In this document: positions 17,542-26,690 of the stretch, piece after piece
Layout: the number at the start of each line of letters is the position of its first letter
How positions within the stretch are numbered: position 1 is the stretch's first letter
DNA from: Betaproteobacteria bacterium
GTDB taxonomy: Bacteria > Pseudomonadota > Gammaproteobacteria > Burkholderiales > SG8-41
Direction: 5' to 3'
Assembly: GCA_029863175.1 (NCBI GenBank)
Contig: JAOTVX010000028.1
Coordinates: 1-49,260, forward strand
DNA: 49,260 nt
Position numbers and translations under genes: made by a program
Notes under the pieces: generated by a model
The model's input: the letters and a program-made list of their open reading frames with translations, nothing else
What the model was told of the DNA's origin: nothing
The model's database searches: none

Positions 17542-17910
17542 TTACCCTCTCCAAGCTGCCCACGCCAGGCACAGCCAACCGGCGAGCAATGCGAGCCCCC
17601 CAAAAGGCGTGATCGCGCCCAGCCACCGCACCCCGCTCAAGCTTAGAGCATAGAGGCTCCCAGAAAAGAGCACCGTTCCGGCAACGAAAAGCCAGCCGCT
17701 TGCTGTCAGAATTGCTCCGGGCCACCGCGTGTAGGCCCACGCGACTGCAAGCAAGGCGAATGCATGGTACATCTGGTAGCGCACCCCGACCTCGAAGATC
17801 GCCAACACGTTGGCATCCAAGCGACTCTTGAGCGCATGAGCCGCGAACGCGCCCAAGCCTACTGCCAGGAACCCGGAGAGGCTGCCGATCGTGAAGAAGA
17901 GTCGATCCAT
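17542..17910 (-). CDS. DUF423 family membrane protein
   Basis: A 122-residue protein with four predicted membrane helices. It has the DUF423/YgdD pattern: GAFAAHALK near residue 25, YQMYHAFALL near 48, and a glycine-rich helix GAITPFGGLALLAGW at the C-terminus. Its function is not established. The ATG is at 17910. It is 30 bases downstream of the amidohydrolase gene on the same strand, so the two may be co-transcribed. Confidence 0.88.
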   Translation of the reverse strand: MDRLFFTIGSLSGFLAVGLGAFAAHALKSRLDANVLAIFEVGVRYQMYHAFALLAVAWAYTRWPGAILTASGWLFVAGTVLFSGSLYALSLSGVRWLGAITPFGGLALLAGWLCLAWAAWRG

Positions 17911-17940
17911 TGTTACGAGCCGCTGGTGGCGCCTTTACGG

Positions 17941-18816
17941 CTAGAAGCCGTAGAGACGCGCGGGATTCTCGGCAAGGATCTTATGGCGCACGCCCGAGTC
18001 AGGCGTCCACGCATTGAAGAGGTCGAGCAGGTGCCCGGTGTCGGGCATGTTCTTCTCGAGCCGCGGGTGCGGCCAATCGGTGCCCCACAGGAGCTGGTCG
18101 GGATTCGCGGCGATCAGCGCTTCATGGAGGGCGCGCGCGTCCGCGTAATCCGGATACTGCTCGGAGGCGCGATACGCGCCGGAAATTTTCACCCAGATTC
18201 GGCCTTCGGACAGGAATCGCCGGAGCGTCTGAAATCCAGGTGCCGCGGTGCCTTCTGCAGCCTTCGTTGAGCCGAAATGATCGAGCACGACGGGAAGGTT
18301 CCAGCCCTTCAGCAGTGGCATCAGGTCCGGCAGCCCGCGCGCGTCCATGAAGAACTGTACGTGGAGACCCAGTTCGGCCATATGCGGTGCGAGTTTCTCG
18401 AACGCGGCGAAGCCGAGGCTGCTGTAGGTTCCTCCTTGCCGCGGCTGATGGTGGAATCTCAAGGCGCGCACTCCGGCGAGAGCCATACGCTCCAACTCCC
18501 GGCGCTCCGTATCCTCCTTGACGATTGCCACCGCCCGCAAGCGTTTCGGCTCGCGCTCGAGCGCGTCGAGCAGCGCGGAGTTATCCGTACCGTGGGCGTT
18601 TCCCTGGACGACGACACCGCGCGCGAACCCGAGGCGAGCGTGCATGGCGAGAAGCGCCTCGAGCGGCGCCTCCGGCGGCGTGTACGCGCGCGCGGGCGAG
18701 TAGGGAAACCGGCTGACAGGGCCGAAGATATGAAAATGCGCGTCACAAGCCTGTTTTGGCGTTGCCAATTCAGGCTTTTTCAGATTCTCTACCGGAGGCA
18801 GACAAGGGGAATCCAT
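17941..18816 (-). CDS. Amidohydrolase family protein, 2-pyrone-4,6-dicarboxylate lactonase (LigI)-like
   Basis: A 291-residue TIM-barrel hydrolase. The N-terminal metal motif is CDAHFHIFGP. RGVVVQGNAHGTDN, RALRFHH and LDHFGS follow, and the strand-8 aspartate is in LLWGTDWPHPR. This layout matches the cog3618 amidohydrolases, which include LigI, lactonases and other carboxylic-lactone hydrolases. No other protocatechuate 4,5-cleavage genes are present, so the substrate is uncertain; a lactone of a carboxylic acid is a fair guess. It is divergent from the deacetylase gene, sharing an AT-rich control region with an exact inverted repeat. Confidence 0.8.
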   Translation of the reverse strand: MDSPCLPPVENLKKPELATPKQACDAHFHIFGPVSRFPYSPARAYTPPEAPLEALLAMHARLGFARGVVVQGNAHGTDNSALLDALEREPKRLRAVAIVKEDTERRELERMALAGVRALRFHHQPRQGGTYSSLGFAAFEKLAPHMAELGLHVQFFMDARGLPDLMPLLKGWNLPVVLDHFGSTKAAEGTAAPGFQTLRRFLSEGRIWVKISGAYRASEQYPDYADARALHEALIAANPDQLLWGTDWPHPRLEKNMPDTGHLLDLFNAWTPDSGVRHKILAENPARLYGF

Positions 18817-18818
18817 TA

Positions 18819-18922
18819 AATTTTTCTTTCCGGTGGGATAGCTACGACCATATCAAACTATAAAGATAATACAGCCGCTATAATAATGGCAGCCGCGATA
18901 TCGTCTACCGGAAAGAAAAATT
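18819..18922. promoter_or_regulatory. Divergent promoter region with a perfect 15-base inverted repeat
   Basis: AATTTTTCTTTCCGG at 18819-18833 is exactly complementary to CCGGAAAGAAAAATT at 18908-18922. The 74 bases between are AT-rich relative to the genome and include TATAAA (18859), GATAAT (18865) and TATAAT (18879-18884). The arms sit just upstream of the two divergent coding regions. It could be a pair of operator half-sites or matching leader sequences. Confidence 0.5.
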
Positions 18923-18924
18923 GC

Positions 18925-19812
18925 GTGATTCCCGCAAAGCGCCTGAAATACTCCGCCATCGTCGATCGGCCGCCACTCAAGCTGCCTGACAACGCACGGG
19001 TCGTGGTCTGGCCCGTAGTCAACGTCGAAGTCTGGGACATCGCCCGGCCCATGCCGCGGCAGGCGCTGCCGCCGCCGACCGGAATCACGCAATTGCCAGA
19101 CGTTCCCCACTGGGGCTGGCATGAGTACGGCAATCGCGTGGGCTTCTGGCGCTTGAAGGCGTTGCTGGATGAGCTCAAGATCGTCCCGTCGTTCTCGGTC
19201 AACGCGCGAGTTTGTCTCGATTATCGCCCCATTGCCGCGGCCGCGCGGGATGCAGGCTGGGAGTTCATGGGACATTCCTACGACCAGCGTCCCCTCCACA
19301 CGGAGCCAGACCCGGCAGACATGATCCGCCGTTCGGTAAAGGTGATTCGTGAATTCACGGGAAAGCGCCCGATCGGCTGGATGGGGCCGGGCCTGACGGA
19401 AAAACTCGACACGCCCGAGCATCTGGCGGCGGCCGGGATACGGTATATCGCGGACTGGGTAATCGACGATGAGCCCTGTACGATCCGAACCGGGCGCGGC
19501 GAGCTCGTGACTATGCCCTACACGATGGAGCTCAACGATATCTCGATGATGGTGGTTCAGCACCATCGCGCAAAGGAGTTCGAGACGCGCTGCATGGACC
19601 ATTTCGAGTGCCTTTACCGGGAGGGCAAGACGCGCGCGAAAGTCATGGCGATTGCGATGCACCCCTACATTTCCGGCGTGCCCCATCGTTTCAAGTACGT
19701 CGAGTCGATTTTCCGGCGGCTTGCGAAGCAGAAAGGGGTCCTGTTCTGGAACGGCGCGCAAGTCCTTGATTGGTATCTGAAGGCGCGCGCAAGGCCGGTT
19801 CGCCGCCGTTGA
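18925..19812 (+). CDS. Polysaccharide deacetylase family protein (PuuE-like)
   Basis: A 295-residue NodB-fold hydrolase resembling PuuE (metal-independent allantoinase) and related amidases. The family start IVDRPPLKLPDNARVVVW is present, followed by NVEVWDI, WEFMGHSYDQRPL, GWMGPGLTEKLDT and the C-terminal AMHPYISGVPHR with a conserved His. The GTG at 18925 is preferred because GGAAAG lies 10 bases upstream and it gives the usual short N-terminus; an ATG at 18886 abuts a TATAAT and has no ribosome binding site. No other purine-catabolism genes are nearby, so the substrate is unknown. Confidence 0.8.
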   Translation: MIPAKRLKYSAIVDRPPLKLPDNARVVVWPVVNVEVWDIARPMPRQALPPPTGITQLPDVPHWGWHEYGNRVGFWRLKALLDELKIVPSFSVNARVCLDYRPIAAAARDAGWEFMGHSYDQRPLHTEPDPADMIRRSVKVIREFTGKRPIGWMGPGLTEKLDTPEHLAAAGIRYIADWVIDDEPCTIRTGRGELVTMPYTMELNDISMMVVQHHRAKEFETRCMDHFECLYREGKTRAKVMAIAMHPYISGVPHRFKYVESIFRRLAKQKGVLFWNGAQVLDWYLKARARPVRRR

Positions 19813-20133
19813 GCAACAGCGCAGACCGGGAACCCATGATCTTAGGACGGGTAATCGGGCGTGGGCCTTGGGACTGTTTGATCTACCTCAACAATTGTGG
19901 ACGGGGATATCGGCCCGGCACCCCCTAATGTTGTAAAATTGCCCGGTCGGTTCGCATGAGCCTTTGCCCGGCTTGAGTTTTTGGGCAGCAATCGGGTTTG
20001 TTCACGCGGCGGACGTCTTTTACTGATGAAGCAGTCTCCTCGGGCCAGGAGGGGGTGCGTTGCTCACAAGCGCAGGACCGCGCGGTCAACGCGAGACGCA
20101 TTAGACATCGCTTAACACTGAAGGAGACCTAGA
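19813..20133. other. 321-base gap upstream of the aldolase, no gene seen
   Basis: No open frame with family resemblance is present on either strand. It contains a perfect 12-base palindrome GACCGCGCGGTC at 20076-20087 and a strong ribosome binding site AAGGAGA at 20121-20127, 6 bases before the aldolase start. A TAAAAT at 19934-19939 is a possible -10 but lacks a matching -35. Its length suggests the aldolase has its own promoter and a long leader. Confidence 0.4.
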
Positions 20134-21369
20134 ATGGCAAAAGAACCCTGGAAAACAAAGAACTGGTTCGTGAGCCAGTGGAATTTCGCGGACGAGGTGC
20201 GCAAGGACTTCAAGTTCCCGAAACAGATCAAGATCCACGATATCACCCTGCGCGACGGGGAACAGCAGACCGGCGTCATCCTTTCCAAGGACGACAAGAT
20301 CCGGATTGCCGAAGGGCTGGCCGAGGCCGGCGTGCACCGCATCGAGGCCGGGATGCCCATCGTGTCCCCCTCCGACGCCGAGGCCATCAAGGAAATCGCG
20401 AAACGCAATCTCGGTCCGCAGATCTTTGCATTCTCGCGTTGCATGAAAGAGGACGTCCAGCGCGCGATCGACACCGGGGTCAACGGCGTGGTGATGGAGA
20501 TTCCGTCGAGCCAGCACATGGTCGACCTCGCCTACAAGTGGCCGATGGAAAAGGCGATCGAGACGTCGATCGAAGCAACCTTGTTTGCTAAAAAGAACGG
20601 GCTGGAAGTCGTGTTCTTCCCCATCGACTTTTCGCGCTCGGAGATGGACTGGGTATTGAGCCTGATCAACCGGGTCGCGACCGAGGGCCACATGGACGCA
20701 CTGGCTCTGGTGGACACTTTCGGGGTCGTATCGCCCCATGCGATGCAGTACTTCGTCCGCGAGGTCAAGAAGCGCATCAACAAGCGCCTCGAAGCGCATT
20801 TCCACCAGGACTTCGGGATGGGTGTCGCGAACACGATCATGGCCGCTGCCGAAGGCGTTGAAGTGCTGCACACGACCGTGCTGGGCGTGGGCGAGCGCGC
20901 CGGCAACACGCCAATGGAAGAAACCGTCATGGCATTGCTGACTATGTATGGTGTAGACGTCGGGCTCGACTACAGCAAATTGACCCCGCTCGCCAACCTC
21001 GTGCAGAAGCTCACCGGCGTGGTGGTGCCCTCGAACAAGCCCGTCGTGGGCAAGCAGCTCTACCAGATCGAGTCCGGGATCATCGCGAGCTGGTACAAGA
21101 ACTGCGGTGAAGAAAACGCGACCGAGCTGTTCCCCGTGCGCGCGGAGTTCGTCGGGCAACCACCCGCCGAGATCGTGATGGGCAAGGGCAGCGGCATCGA
21201 TTCCGTCAAGGCTTGGCTCCAGCAGTTGGGCATTGAGGCGAGCGACGAAGAAGCTCTGAAGATGACGGCCAACGTCAAGAACTTCTCGCTCAAGAACAAG
21301 CGGCTATTGACCGAAGCCGAATTCCGCGACATTACGAAGGAAGTTCTCGGCCAGCGCGCGGCGGCGTAA
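20134..21369 (+). CDS. DRE-TIM aldolase, 2-isopropylmalate/homocitrate synthase-like
   Basis: A 411-residue member of the HMGL-like DRE-TIM metallolyase superfamily. The defining motif is DITLRDGEQQTG. The metal-binding HFHQDFGMGVAN pairs with GVGERAGNTPMEE, as in isopropylmalate and homocitrate synthases. It lacks the full-length C-terminal LeuA regulatory domain of biosynthetic LeuA (over 500 residues), but has about 60 residues resembling its linker (KNKRLLTEAEFRDI). It probably condenses acetyl-CoA with a 2-oxoacid, or performs the reverse cleavage. LeuC/D-like and dehydrogenase-like genes lie within 8 kb, which fits a leucine-like pathway. It has an excellent ribosome binding site. Confidence 0.82.
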   Translation: MAKEPWKTKNWFVSQWNFADEVRKDFKFPKQIKIHDITLRDGEQQTGVILSKDDKIRIAEGLAEAGVHRIEAGMPIVSPSDAEAIKEIAKRNLGPQIFAFSRCMKEDVQRAIDTGVNGVVMEIPSSQHMVDLAYKWPMEKAIETSIEATLFAKKNGLEVVFFPIDFSRSEMDWVLSLINRVATEGHMDALALVDTFGVVSPHAMQYFVREVKKRINKRLEAHFHQDFGMGVANTIMAAAEGVEVLHTTVLGVGERAGNTPMEETVMALLTMYGVDVGLDYSKLTPLANLVQKLTGVVVPSNKPVVGKQLYQIESGIIASWYKNCGEENATELFPVRAEFVGQPPAEIVMGKGSGIDSVKAWLQQLGIEASDEEALKMTANVKNFSLKNKRLLTEAEFRDITKEVLGQRAAA

Positions 21370-21530
21370 CAAGACCCGACCCCAGCGGGCACGAAGCTAC
21401 GCTCGCTGGCGGCCCCGTCGGCCGAGTTCAGTTATACGGGATGAGGAGAGGTGCGGAGAAAGCTACTTCGCCCGCACGTCTCTGCTCCTGTCCCGGGCGG
21501 CACCCCAGGGGGCGTCCGGAAATCAAAGGT

Positions 21531-22574
21531 GTGAATTTGATATTCCGGGAGCTCAATCGCGGGAAGTGCAAGACTTATCTTGTGGCGTGCCCGAGGACGA
21601 AGCGCGCGCTGCTGATCGACCCCTTGCGCGAGCACATCAGCCGCTACCTCGCATTGCTCGCCTACCACCAGCTGACCCTCGACGCGGTTGTGGACACCCA
21701 CACCCACGCGGATCATCCCACGGCGTCGTTCCAGTTATGCGATCTGGTGGACGCGCGGCTCATCATGCACCGGCGGGCACCGGCACCGGCCGTAACGCAA
21801 CACGTGGAGAACGGCGACGACATCGCAGTGGGCGACGCGCGCGTTCGAGTTCTCTATACGCCCGGGCATACACCCGACAGCGTCAGCCTCCACGTTGAGG
21901 ACCGCGTATTCACGGGCGATGTCCTGCTGATCCAGGGCACGGGGCGGGCGGATTTCGCCGGCGGCGATGCCGGACAGCAGTACGATTCCATCGTGGAAAA
22001 GCTGTTCACGCTGCCCGATGAGACGCTCGTCTTCCCGGCGCACGACTATCGGGGCAACACCAGCTCGACCATCGGCCAGGAAAAGGGCACCAACCCACGG
22101 ATCGCCGGCCGGACCCGCCAGCAGTATGTTGACCTGATGGCGAGCATCAACTTCCCGATGCCCGAGAAGATCCAGGAGGTGCTGCAACCTAACCAGAGCG
22201 CCATCGAGGATGACAGGACCAAGTTCCCCGACCTGGCCGAGCTCAATCGCGTACGCCAGCTTTCGGCGGAGGAGGTGCACGCCATGCTGGGCGCAGCCGA
22301 TGCACCGCTGGTGATCGACGTGCGGGAATCCAGCGAGTATCGCGGCGAGTTGGGGCACATCGCTGGGAGCCTGCTGATTCCCTTGCGCGAGCTCGCTGCC
22401 CGGCTCGGCGAGATTGAATCTCACCGCGGCCGGCGCGTCATCGCCGTTTGCCGCTCCGGCGTGCGCAGCACGACCGCCGCTGCCATTCTCTACGGTCTCG
22501 GTTTCGAACAGGTATACAACCTCAAGGACGGGATGGTCGACTGGAACGATCGCAAGCTTCCCGTCGAACGCTGA
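21531..22574 (+). CDS. Persulfide dioxygenase-rhodanese fusion (ETHE1-like MBL-fold plus rhodanese)
   Basis: A 347-residue two-domain protein. Residues 1-210 are a metallo-beta-lactamase fold with DTHTHADHPTAS, GHTPDS, FTGDVLL and GRADF, the ETHE1-type persulfide dioxygenase pattern with an iron site. Residues about 255-347 are a rhodanese domain whose catalytic cysteine is in CRSGVRST. Such fusions oxidise glutathione persulfide to sulfite and exchange sulfur with thiosulfate. No sqr or other sulfur gene is adjacent. The GTG at 21531 is preferred over the upstream ATG at 21441, which adds unconserved residues. The flavin monooxygenase gene begins 5 bases after its stop. Confidence 0.87.
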   Translation: MNLIFRELNRGKCKTYLVACPRTKRALLIDPLREHISRYLALLAYHQLTLDAVVDTHTHADHPTASFQLCDLVDARLIMHRRAPAPAVTQHVENGDDIAVGDARVRVLYTPGHTPDSVSLHVEDRVFTGDVLLIQGTGRADFAGGDAGQQYDSIVEKLFTLPDETLVFPAHDYRGNTSSTIGQEKGTNPRIAGRTRQQYVDLMASINFPMPEKIQEVLQPNQSAIEDDRTKFPDLAELNRVRQLSAEEVHAMLGAADAPLVIDVRESSEYRGELGHIAGSLLIPLRELAARLGEIESHRGRRVIAVCRSGVRSTTAAAILYGLGFEQVYNLKDGMVDWNDRKLPVER

Positions 22575-22579
22575 TATCC

Positions 22580-23698
22580 GTGAAGCTCGGATTCTTCACG
22601 ATGCCCATGCATCCTCCCGGGCGCAACTACACGCAGACGCTCAAGGAGGACCGCGAAGCGGTGCTGCTTGCCGACAGGCTTGGTTATACCGAGGCCTTGA
22701 TCGGCGAGCATATCACTGATATCTGTGAATCCATTCCTTCGTGCCTGACCTTCATCGCGAGCATCGCCCACGAGACAACGAACATCAAGCTCGGAAGCGG
22801 AACCGTCAACCTTCCCAACAGCCATCCCGCCCAGGTCGCGGCGCACGTGGCAATGGTCGATCACCTGCTCGAAGGCCGTTTCCTGTTCGGTATTGGCCCC
22901 GGCGGGCTGCGCTCGGACATGGAGATGTTCGGCAACCTCGATCAGGACCGTAATGCGATGTTCGTCGAGGCGATCGACCACATCCTTGCGTTGTGGGCAG
23001 GGAAGCCGCCGTACCAGCTGGAAGGGCGGTTTTGGAATCTATCGACGGCACGGACCTTGCTGGCGGAGGTGGGGCAGGGCGTGATGCTCACGCCCTACCA
23101 GAAACCGCATCCGCCGATCTTGGTAACAGCCGTTATGCCGCATTCGAAAGGCCTCGCCGCCGCTGCCGCACGCGGGTGGAAGCCTATTTCGGCGAATTTC
23201 CTGCAGCCGGGGTGGGTCGCGACCCATTGGCCGATGTACCAGCAAGGTTGCGAGCGTGGAGGTCAACGCGCCGATCCGCAGGATTGGCGCGTTTGCAAGA
23301 GCATTTTCGTCGCGGACGGCGAGGCTGCGGCGCGTCGTTACGCCATGAGCCCCGACGGCCCTTACGGCTTTTACTACTGGAACCTGCTGACGAAAAGGAG
23401 AAGCCACGGCAACATCGACATCTTCAAGCGCCAGGTCGAAATGCCGGACAGTGAAGTCACCGTGGATTACCTTCTGGACACCCTGGTGATCTGCGGCAGC
23501 GTCAATAGCGTCGTTGATCAGCTATTGGCATTTCGCGAGACAGTGGGCGACTTCGGAACGCTGCTCTATGCCGGCCACGACTGGGCTGATACGCGCCTCG
23601 CCCGGCGTTCGATGGAACTGATGGCCGAAAAGGTCATGCCCGCGCTGAACTCCGCAATCGGCCGTGCGCAGCGCTCCGCGGCAGGAGCGTCCGATTAA
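22580..23698 (+). CDS. LLM class flavin-dependent oxidoreductase
   Basis: A 372-residue luciferase-like (F420/FMN) monooxygenase with a TIM-barrel pattern: KLGFFTMPMHPPGRNY at the start, LADRLGYTEALIGEH, LGSGTVNLPNSHP, and a GRFLFGIGPGGLRSDMEMFG segment. It resembles limonene- and alkane-type monooxygenases but the substrate is unknown. The GTG at 22580 gives the family N-terminus. It is probably co-transcribed with the persulfide dioxygenase fusion (5-base gap). A hairpin-forming repeat follows before convergent acnA. Confidence 0.85.
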   Translation: MKLGFFTMPMHPPGRNYTQTLKEDREAVLLADRLGYTEALIGEHITDICESIPSCLTFIASIAHETTNIKLGSGTVNLPNSHPAQVAAHVAMVDHLLEGRFLFGIGPGGLRSDMEMFGNLDQDRNAMFVEAIDHILALWAGKPPYQLEGRFWNLSTARTLLAEVGQGVMLTPYQKPHPPILVTAVMPHSKGLAAAAARGWKPISANFLQPGWVATHWPMYQQGCERGGQRADPQDWRVCKSIFVADGEAAARRYAMSPDGPYGFYYWNLLTKRRSHGNIDIFKRQVEMPDSEVTVDYLLDTLVICGSVNSVVDQLLAFRETVGDFGTLLYAGHDWADTRLARRSMELMAEKVMPALNSAIGRAQRSAAGASD

Positions 23699-23700
23699 TA

Positions 23701-23761
23701 GACAGGATTTACATGATTGATTGCGGAGTTTTAATCTTGTTAATCCTGTAAATCCTGTCCA
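23701..23761. repeat. GACAGGATTTAC inverted repeat, possible bidirectional terminator
   Basis: GACAGGATTTACATGATT (23701-23718) faces TAATCCTGTAAATCCTGTCC (23741-23760), making a stem of about 18 bases with few mismatches around a 20-base spacer. It lies in the 102-base gap between the convergent flavin monooxygenase and acnA genes. The spacer includes TTTTAATCTTG but no clean T-tract at a stem base. Confidence 0.6.
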
Positions 23762-23800
23762 TTTGTGGTTTTTGAGATAGGTTCTACACCTCTTCATGTT

Positions 23801-26494
23801 TTATGCGGCCGCCAAGAGGCCGCGTAAAACATAAGGCATGATGCCGCCGTGCCTCAAGTACTCGGCCTCGATCGCGGTGTCCACCCGCAGGATGACCGCG
23901 ACCTCTTGTCTGGTTCCGTCCGCTCGGTGAATGACGAGCGCCGCTGTCTGCCGCGGGGAGATGTCGCCCTCAACACCCACAATATCCACCGTCTCTGTGC
24001 CGTCGATACCGAGCGAGCCGGTGGAATCGTTACCCGCAAATTGGCAAGGCAGAATTCCCATGCCGACGAGATTGGAGCGGTGGATACGCTCGAAGCCGCG
24101 CGCAATGACCGCCTTAACGCCGATCAACTGCGGGCCGCGCGCCGCCCAGTCGCGGGACGAGCCAGTGCCGTATTCCTCGCCGGCAAACACGACGAGCGGC
24201 ACGCTCTCGTTTTGGTAACGGACTGCGGCATCGAAGATCCCCATGACCTCGCCGCCGGGCTGGTGCGTCGTGTAGCCACCCTCCCGGCCAGGCGCCATGA
24301 GGTTCTTGATCCGCAGATTGGCGAAGGTGGCGCGTATCATGACCTCGTGATTGCAGCGGCGCGAGCCGAAGCTGCTCAGCTCCGTCGGCTTGTCGCCATG
24401 CTCCTGCAACCAGCGCCCGGCTGGGGAAGCCGGCGTAATCGCGGCGACAGGGCTGATGTGGTCGGTCGTGAGCGAGTCTCCGAAGATGCCAAGGATGCGC
24501 GCACCGGTGACGTTGGCGAGGCGCCCGGGTTGCAAGCCGAAGCCGGCGAAGAACGGCGGCTCGAGGATGTAGGTGGATTCGGGGTCCCATTCGTAGAGCG
24601 CGCCCTTGGTCTCGGGAATGGCATCCCAGAGCTTTTTCGCGACCATCAGGTCGCCGTACTCGCGGCGGAAGTTCTCCGTGTTACGGGCGAATTTGAGCAC
24701 TGCTGCGATTTCCGCGTCGGACGGCCAAATGTCCCTCAGGAAGACGGGATTGCCGTCGCTCCCGGTGCCGAGCGGCTCTTTCGTCATGTCGACGTTCACG
24801 GTCCCGGCGATGGCAAAGGCGACCACCAGAGGCGGGCTCATCAGGAAGTTGGCCTTCAGGCTGTTGTGAACGCGAGCCTCGAAATTACGGTTGCCGGAGA
24901 GCACTGCGCAGCCGATGAGGTCGTGTTTGACGATCACGTCTTCGATGGCGGGATCAAGCGGTCCTGAGTTTCCCATGCACGTGGTGCAGCCATAGGCGAC
25001 CACGTGGTAACCAAGGCGCTCGAGGAAGGGCAGCAGACCGGCGTCGCGCAAGTAGGCCGTCACCACCTTGGACCCGGGCGCGAGTGAAGTCTTTACCCGC
25101 GGCCCGACGGTGAGCCCCTTCTCGACCGCTTTCTTCGCGAGCAAGCCGGCGCCAAGCAGGAGATTCGGATTGGAGGTATTGGTGCACGACGTGATCGCCG
25201 CGATGAGCACATCGCCGTGGCCGACATCCAGCCTGTCGCTGGTCGTAGCGACGCGTTTGCCGAGGTCGCCGGCGGGCTTGCCGTAGCCTTCCGCGCTCGC
25301 AGGCTTGGAGAACAGCTCCGCGAAGCGCCCCTTGATGTCACCCAGGTCGATGCGCTCCTGCGGTCGCCGTGGTCCCGACACGCTGGGCGCCACCTTTGAC
25401 AGGTCGAGCTCGATGACCTGCGAGTAGTCGCAAGCGCCCTTGCGCGGAATGCCGAACAGTCCCTGGGCGCGGTAGTAGCCTTCGATCGCGTCCACCAGCG
25501 CCGGATCACGGCCAGTCGTGCGGTAGTAATCGATTGTCTTCTCGTCCACGGAGAAGTAGCCGCAGGTCGCGCCGTAGTCGGGCGCCATATTGGCGACGGT
25601 CGCGCGGTCGGTGGGTGAGAGCGAGGCTGCGCCTTCGCCGAAATACTCGACGAACTTGCCGACGACATTCGAGCGGCGCAGCAGCTCGGTGACGGTCAGC
25701 ACCAGGTCGGTCGCGGTGACGCCTTCGCCGAGCCGCCCGCTCATGTGCACGCCCACCACATCCGGCGTAAGAAGATAGATCGGCTCGCCCAGCATCCCGG
25801 CCATCGCCTCGATGCCGCCGACGCCCCAGCCGAGCACGCCGATGCCATTGATCATGGGCGTATGCGAGTCGGTGCACACGAGCGTGTCGGGATAATAGAG
25901 CCCGTCTTTCTCCCAGACGCCGCGCGCCAGATACTCCAGGTTCACCTGGTGCACGATCCCGTTGCCCGGCGGCACGATGCGTATGCCGGAGAAGGCCTGC
26001 TTGCCCCACTTCAGCAGCGCGAAGCGCTCTGCATTACGGCGATATTCGAGCTCCATGTTACGGGCGACGGCATCCGGAGCTTTGTGCACGTCCACTTCGA
26101 CCTGGTGATCGACCACGAGGTCGATCGGCACCATCGGCTCGATACGCGTGGGATCCCTGCCGAGCCGGCGGGCGGTAGCGCGCATCGCGGCAAAGTCATT
26201 GAGCGCAGGAAATCCTGACAGGTCCTGCAGCAGGATCCGCGTGACCACGAAGGGAATTTCCATGTTGCGCGCAGCGTTGGCCTCCCAACCGGCGAGGCTT
26301 CTGACGTGTTCCTCTGCGACGCGTTTGCCATCGCAGTTTCGCAGCAACGATTCGAGGACGATACGCAGGCAGCAGGGCAGGCGCGAGATCTTGCCGCTTC
26401 CGGATGATTCAAGCGCCGCCAGTGCATAGTAGCGGCCGGTCTTTCCCGATGGCAGCTTGAATTCCCGCAGCGCGTTGAATGGGTCGCTGGTCAT
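23801..26494 (-). CDS. acnA: Aconitate hydratase AcnA
   Basis: An 897-residue aconitase of the AcnA/IRP class that interconverts citrate and isocitrate in the TCA cycle and may also rehydrate 2-methyl-cis-aconitate in the methylcitrate cycle. [4Fe-4S] ligands are in [10 protein letters not shown] and [32 protein letters not shown] and the C-terminal swivel motif [16 protein letters not shown] are clear. The ATG at 26494 has GAGG 7 bases upstream; a TTG at 26506 is less likely. It is the last of the leftward mdh-prpC-prpD-acnA series. No AcnD or PrpF is present, which supports a role in methylisocitrate formation. Confidence 0.95.
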   Translation of the reverse strand: MTSDPFNALREFKLPSGKTGRYYALAALESSGSGKISRLPCCLRIVLESLLRNCDGKRVAEEHVRSLAGWEANAARNMEIPFVVTRILLQDLSGFPALNDFAAMRATARRLGRDPTRIEPMVPIDLVVDHQVEVDVHKAPDAVARNMELEYRRNAERFALLKWGKQAFSGIRIVPPGNGIVHQVNLEYLARGVWEKDGLYYPDTLVCTDSHTPMINGIGVLGWGVGGIEAMAGMLGEPIYLLTPDVVGVHMSGRLGEGVTATDLVLTVTELLRRSNVVGKFVEYFGEGAASLSPTDRATVANMAPDYGATCGYFSVDEKTIDYYRTTGRDPALVDAIEGYYRAQGLFGIPRKGACDYSQVIELDLSKVAPSVSGPRRPQERIDLGDIKGRFAELFSKPASAEGYGKPAGDLGKRVATTSDRLDVGHGDVLIAAITSCTNTSNPNLLLGAGLLAKKAVEKGLTVGPRVKTSLAPGSKVVTAYLRDAGLLPFLERLGYHVVAYGCTTCMGNSGPLDPAIEDVIVKHDLIGCAVLSGNRNFEARVHNSLKANFLMSPPLVVAFAIAGTVNVDMTKEPLGTGSDGNPVFLRDIWPSDAEIAAVLKFARNTENFRREYGDLMVAKKLWDAIPETKGALYEWDPESTYILEPPFFAGFGLQPGRLANVTGARILGIFGDSLTTDHISPVAAITPASPAGRWLQEHGDKPTELSSFGSRRCNHEVMIRATFANLRIKNLMAPGREGGYTTHQPGGEVMGIFDAAVRYQNESVPLVVFAGEEYGTGSSRDWAARGPQLIGVKAVIARGFERIHRSNLVGMGILPCQFAGNDSTGSLGIDGTETVDIVGVEGDISPRQTAALVIHRADGTRQEVAVILRVDTAIEAEYLRHGGIMPYVLRGLLAAA

Positions 26495-26559
26495 TGAGAG
26501 CCTCAATCTGGATGAAACGCGCGTGCGTCGCGAGCCACAATCGTCGAAACAGAATTCAG

Positions 26560-26664
26560 TAGCCGCCGATGGACGACGATGGATGAGGAATCAGAAAATG
26601 GGAAATGAGAAATAGAGGCGTGCAGCTCGCTGGGTTTGCCATTCAAAATTCAAAATTAAGAATT
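26560..26664. repeat. Mixed intergenic words between prpD and acnA
   Basis: The 185-base gap (26495-26679) contains AGCCGCCGATGGACGACGATGG (26560-26582), a GGGAAATGAGAAATAG run (26599-26614), and CATTCAAAATTCAAAATTAAG (26640-26660). Each resembles the short-word repeats elsewhere in the window, but no long complementary arm is evident here. No gene is seen. Confidence 0.4.
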
Positions 26665-26670
26665 CAACAT

Positions 26671-26690
26671 TCACGGTCATCAGACCGTGA
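26671..26690. terminator. Hairpin spanning the prpD stop codon
   Basis: TCACGGTC (26671-26678) and GACCGTGA (26683-26690) form a perfect 8-base stem with an ATCA loop. The prpD stop codon (26680-26682, minus strand) lies in the loop. No T-tract follows on the minus strand, so factor-independent termination is doubtful; it may slow or protect the transcript end. Confidence 0.3.
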
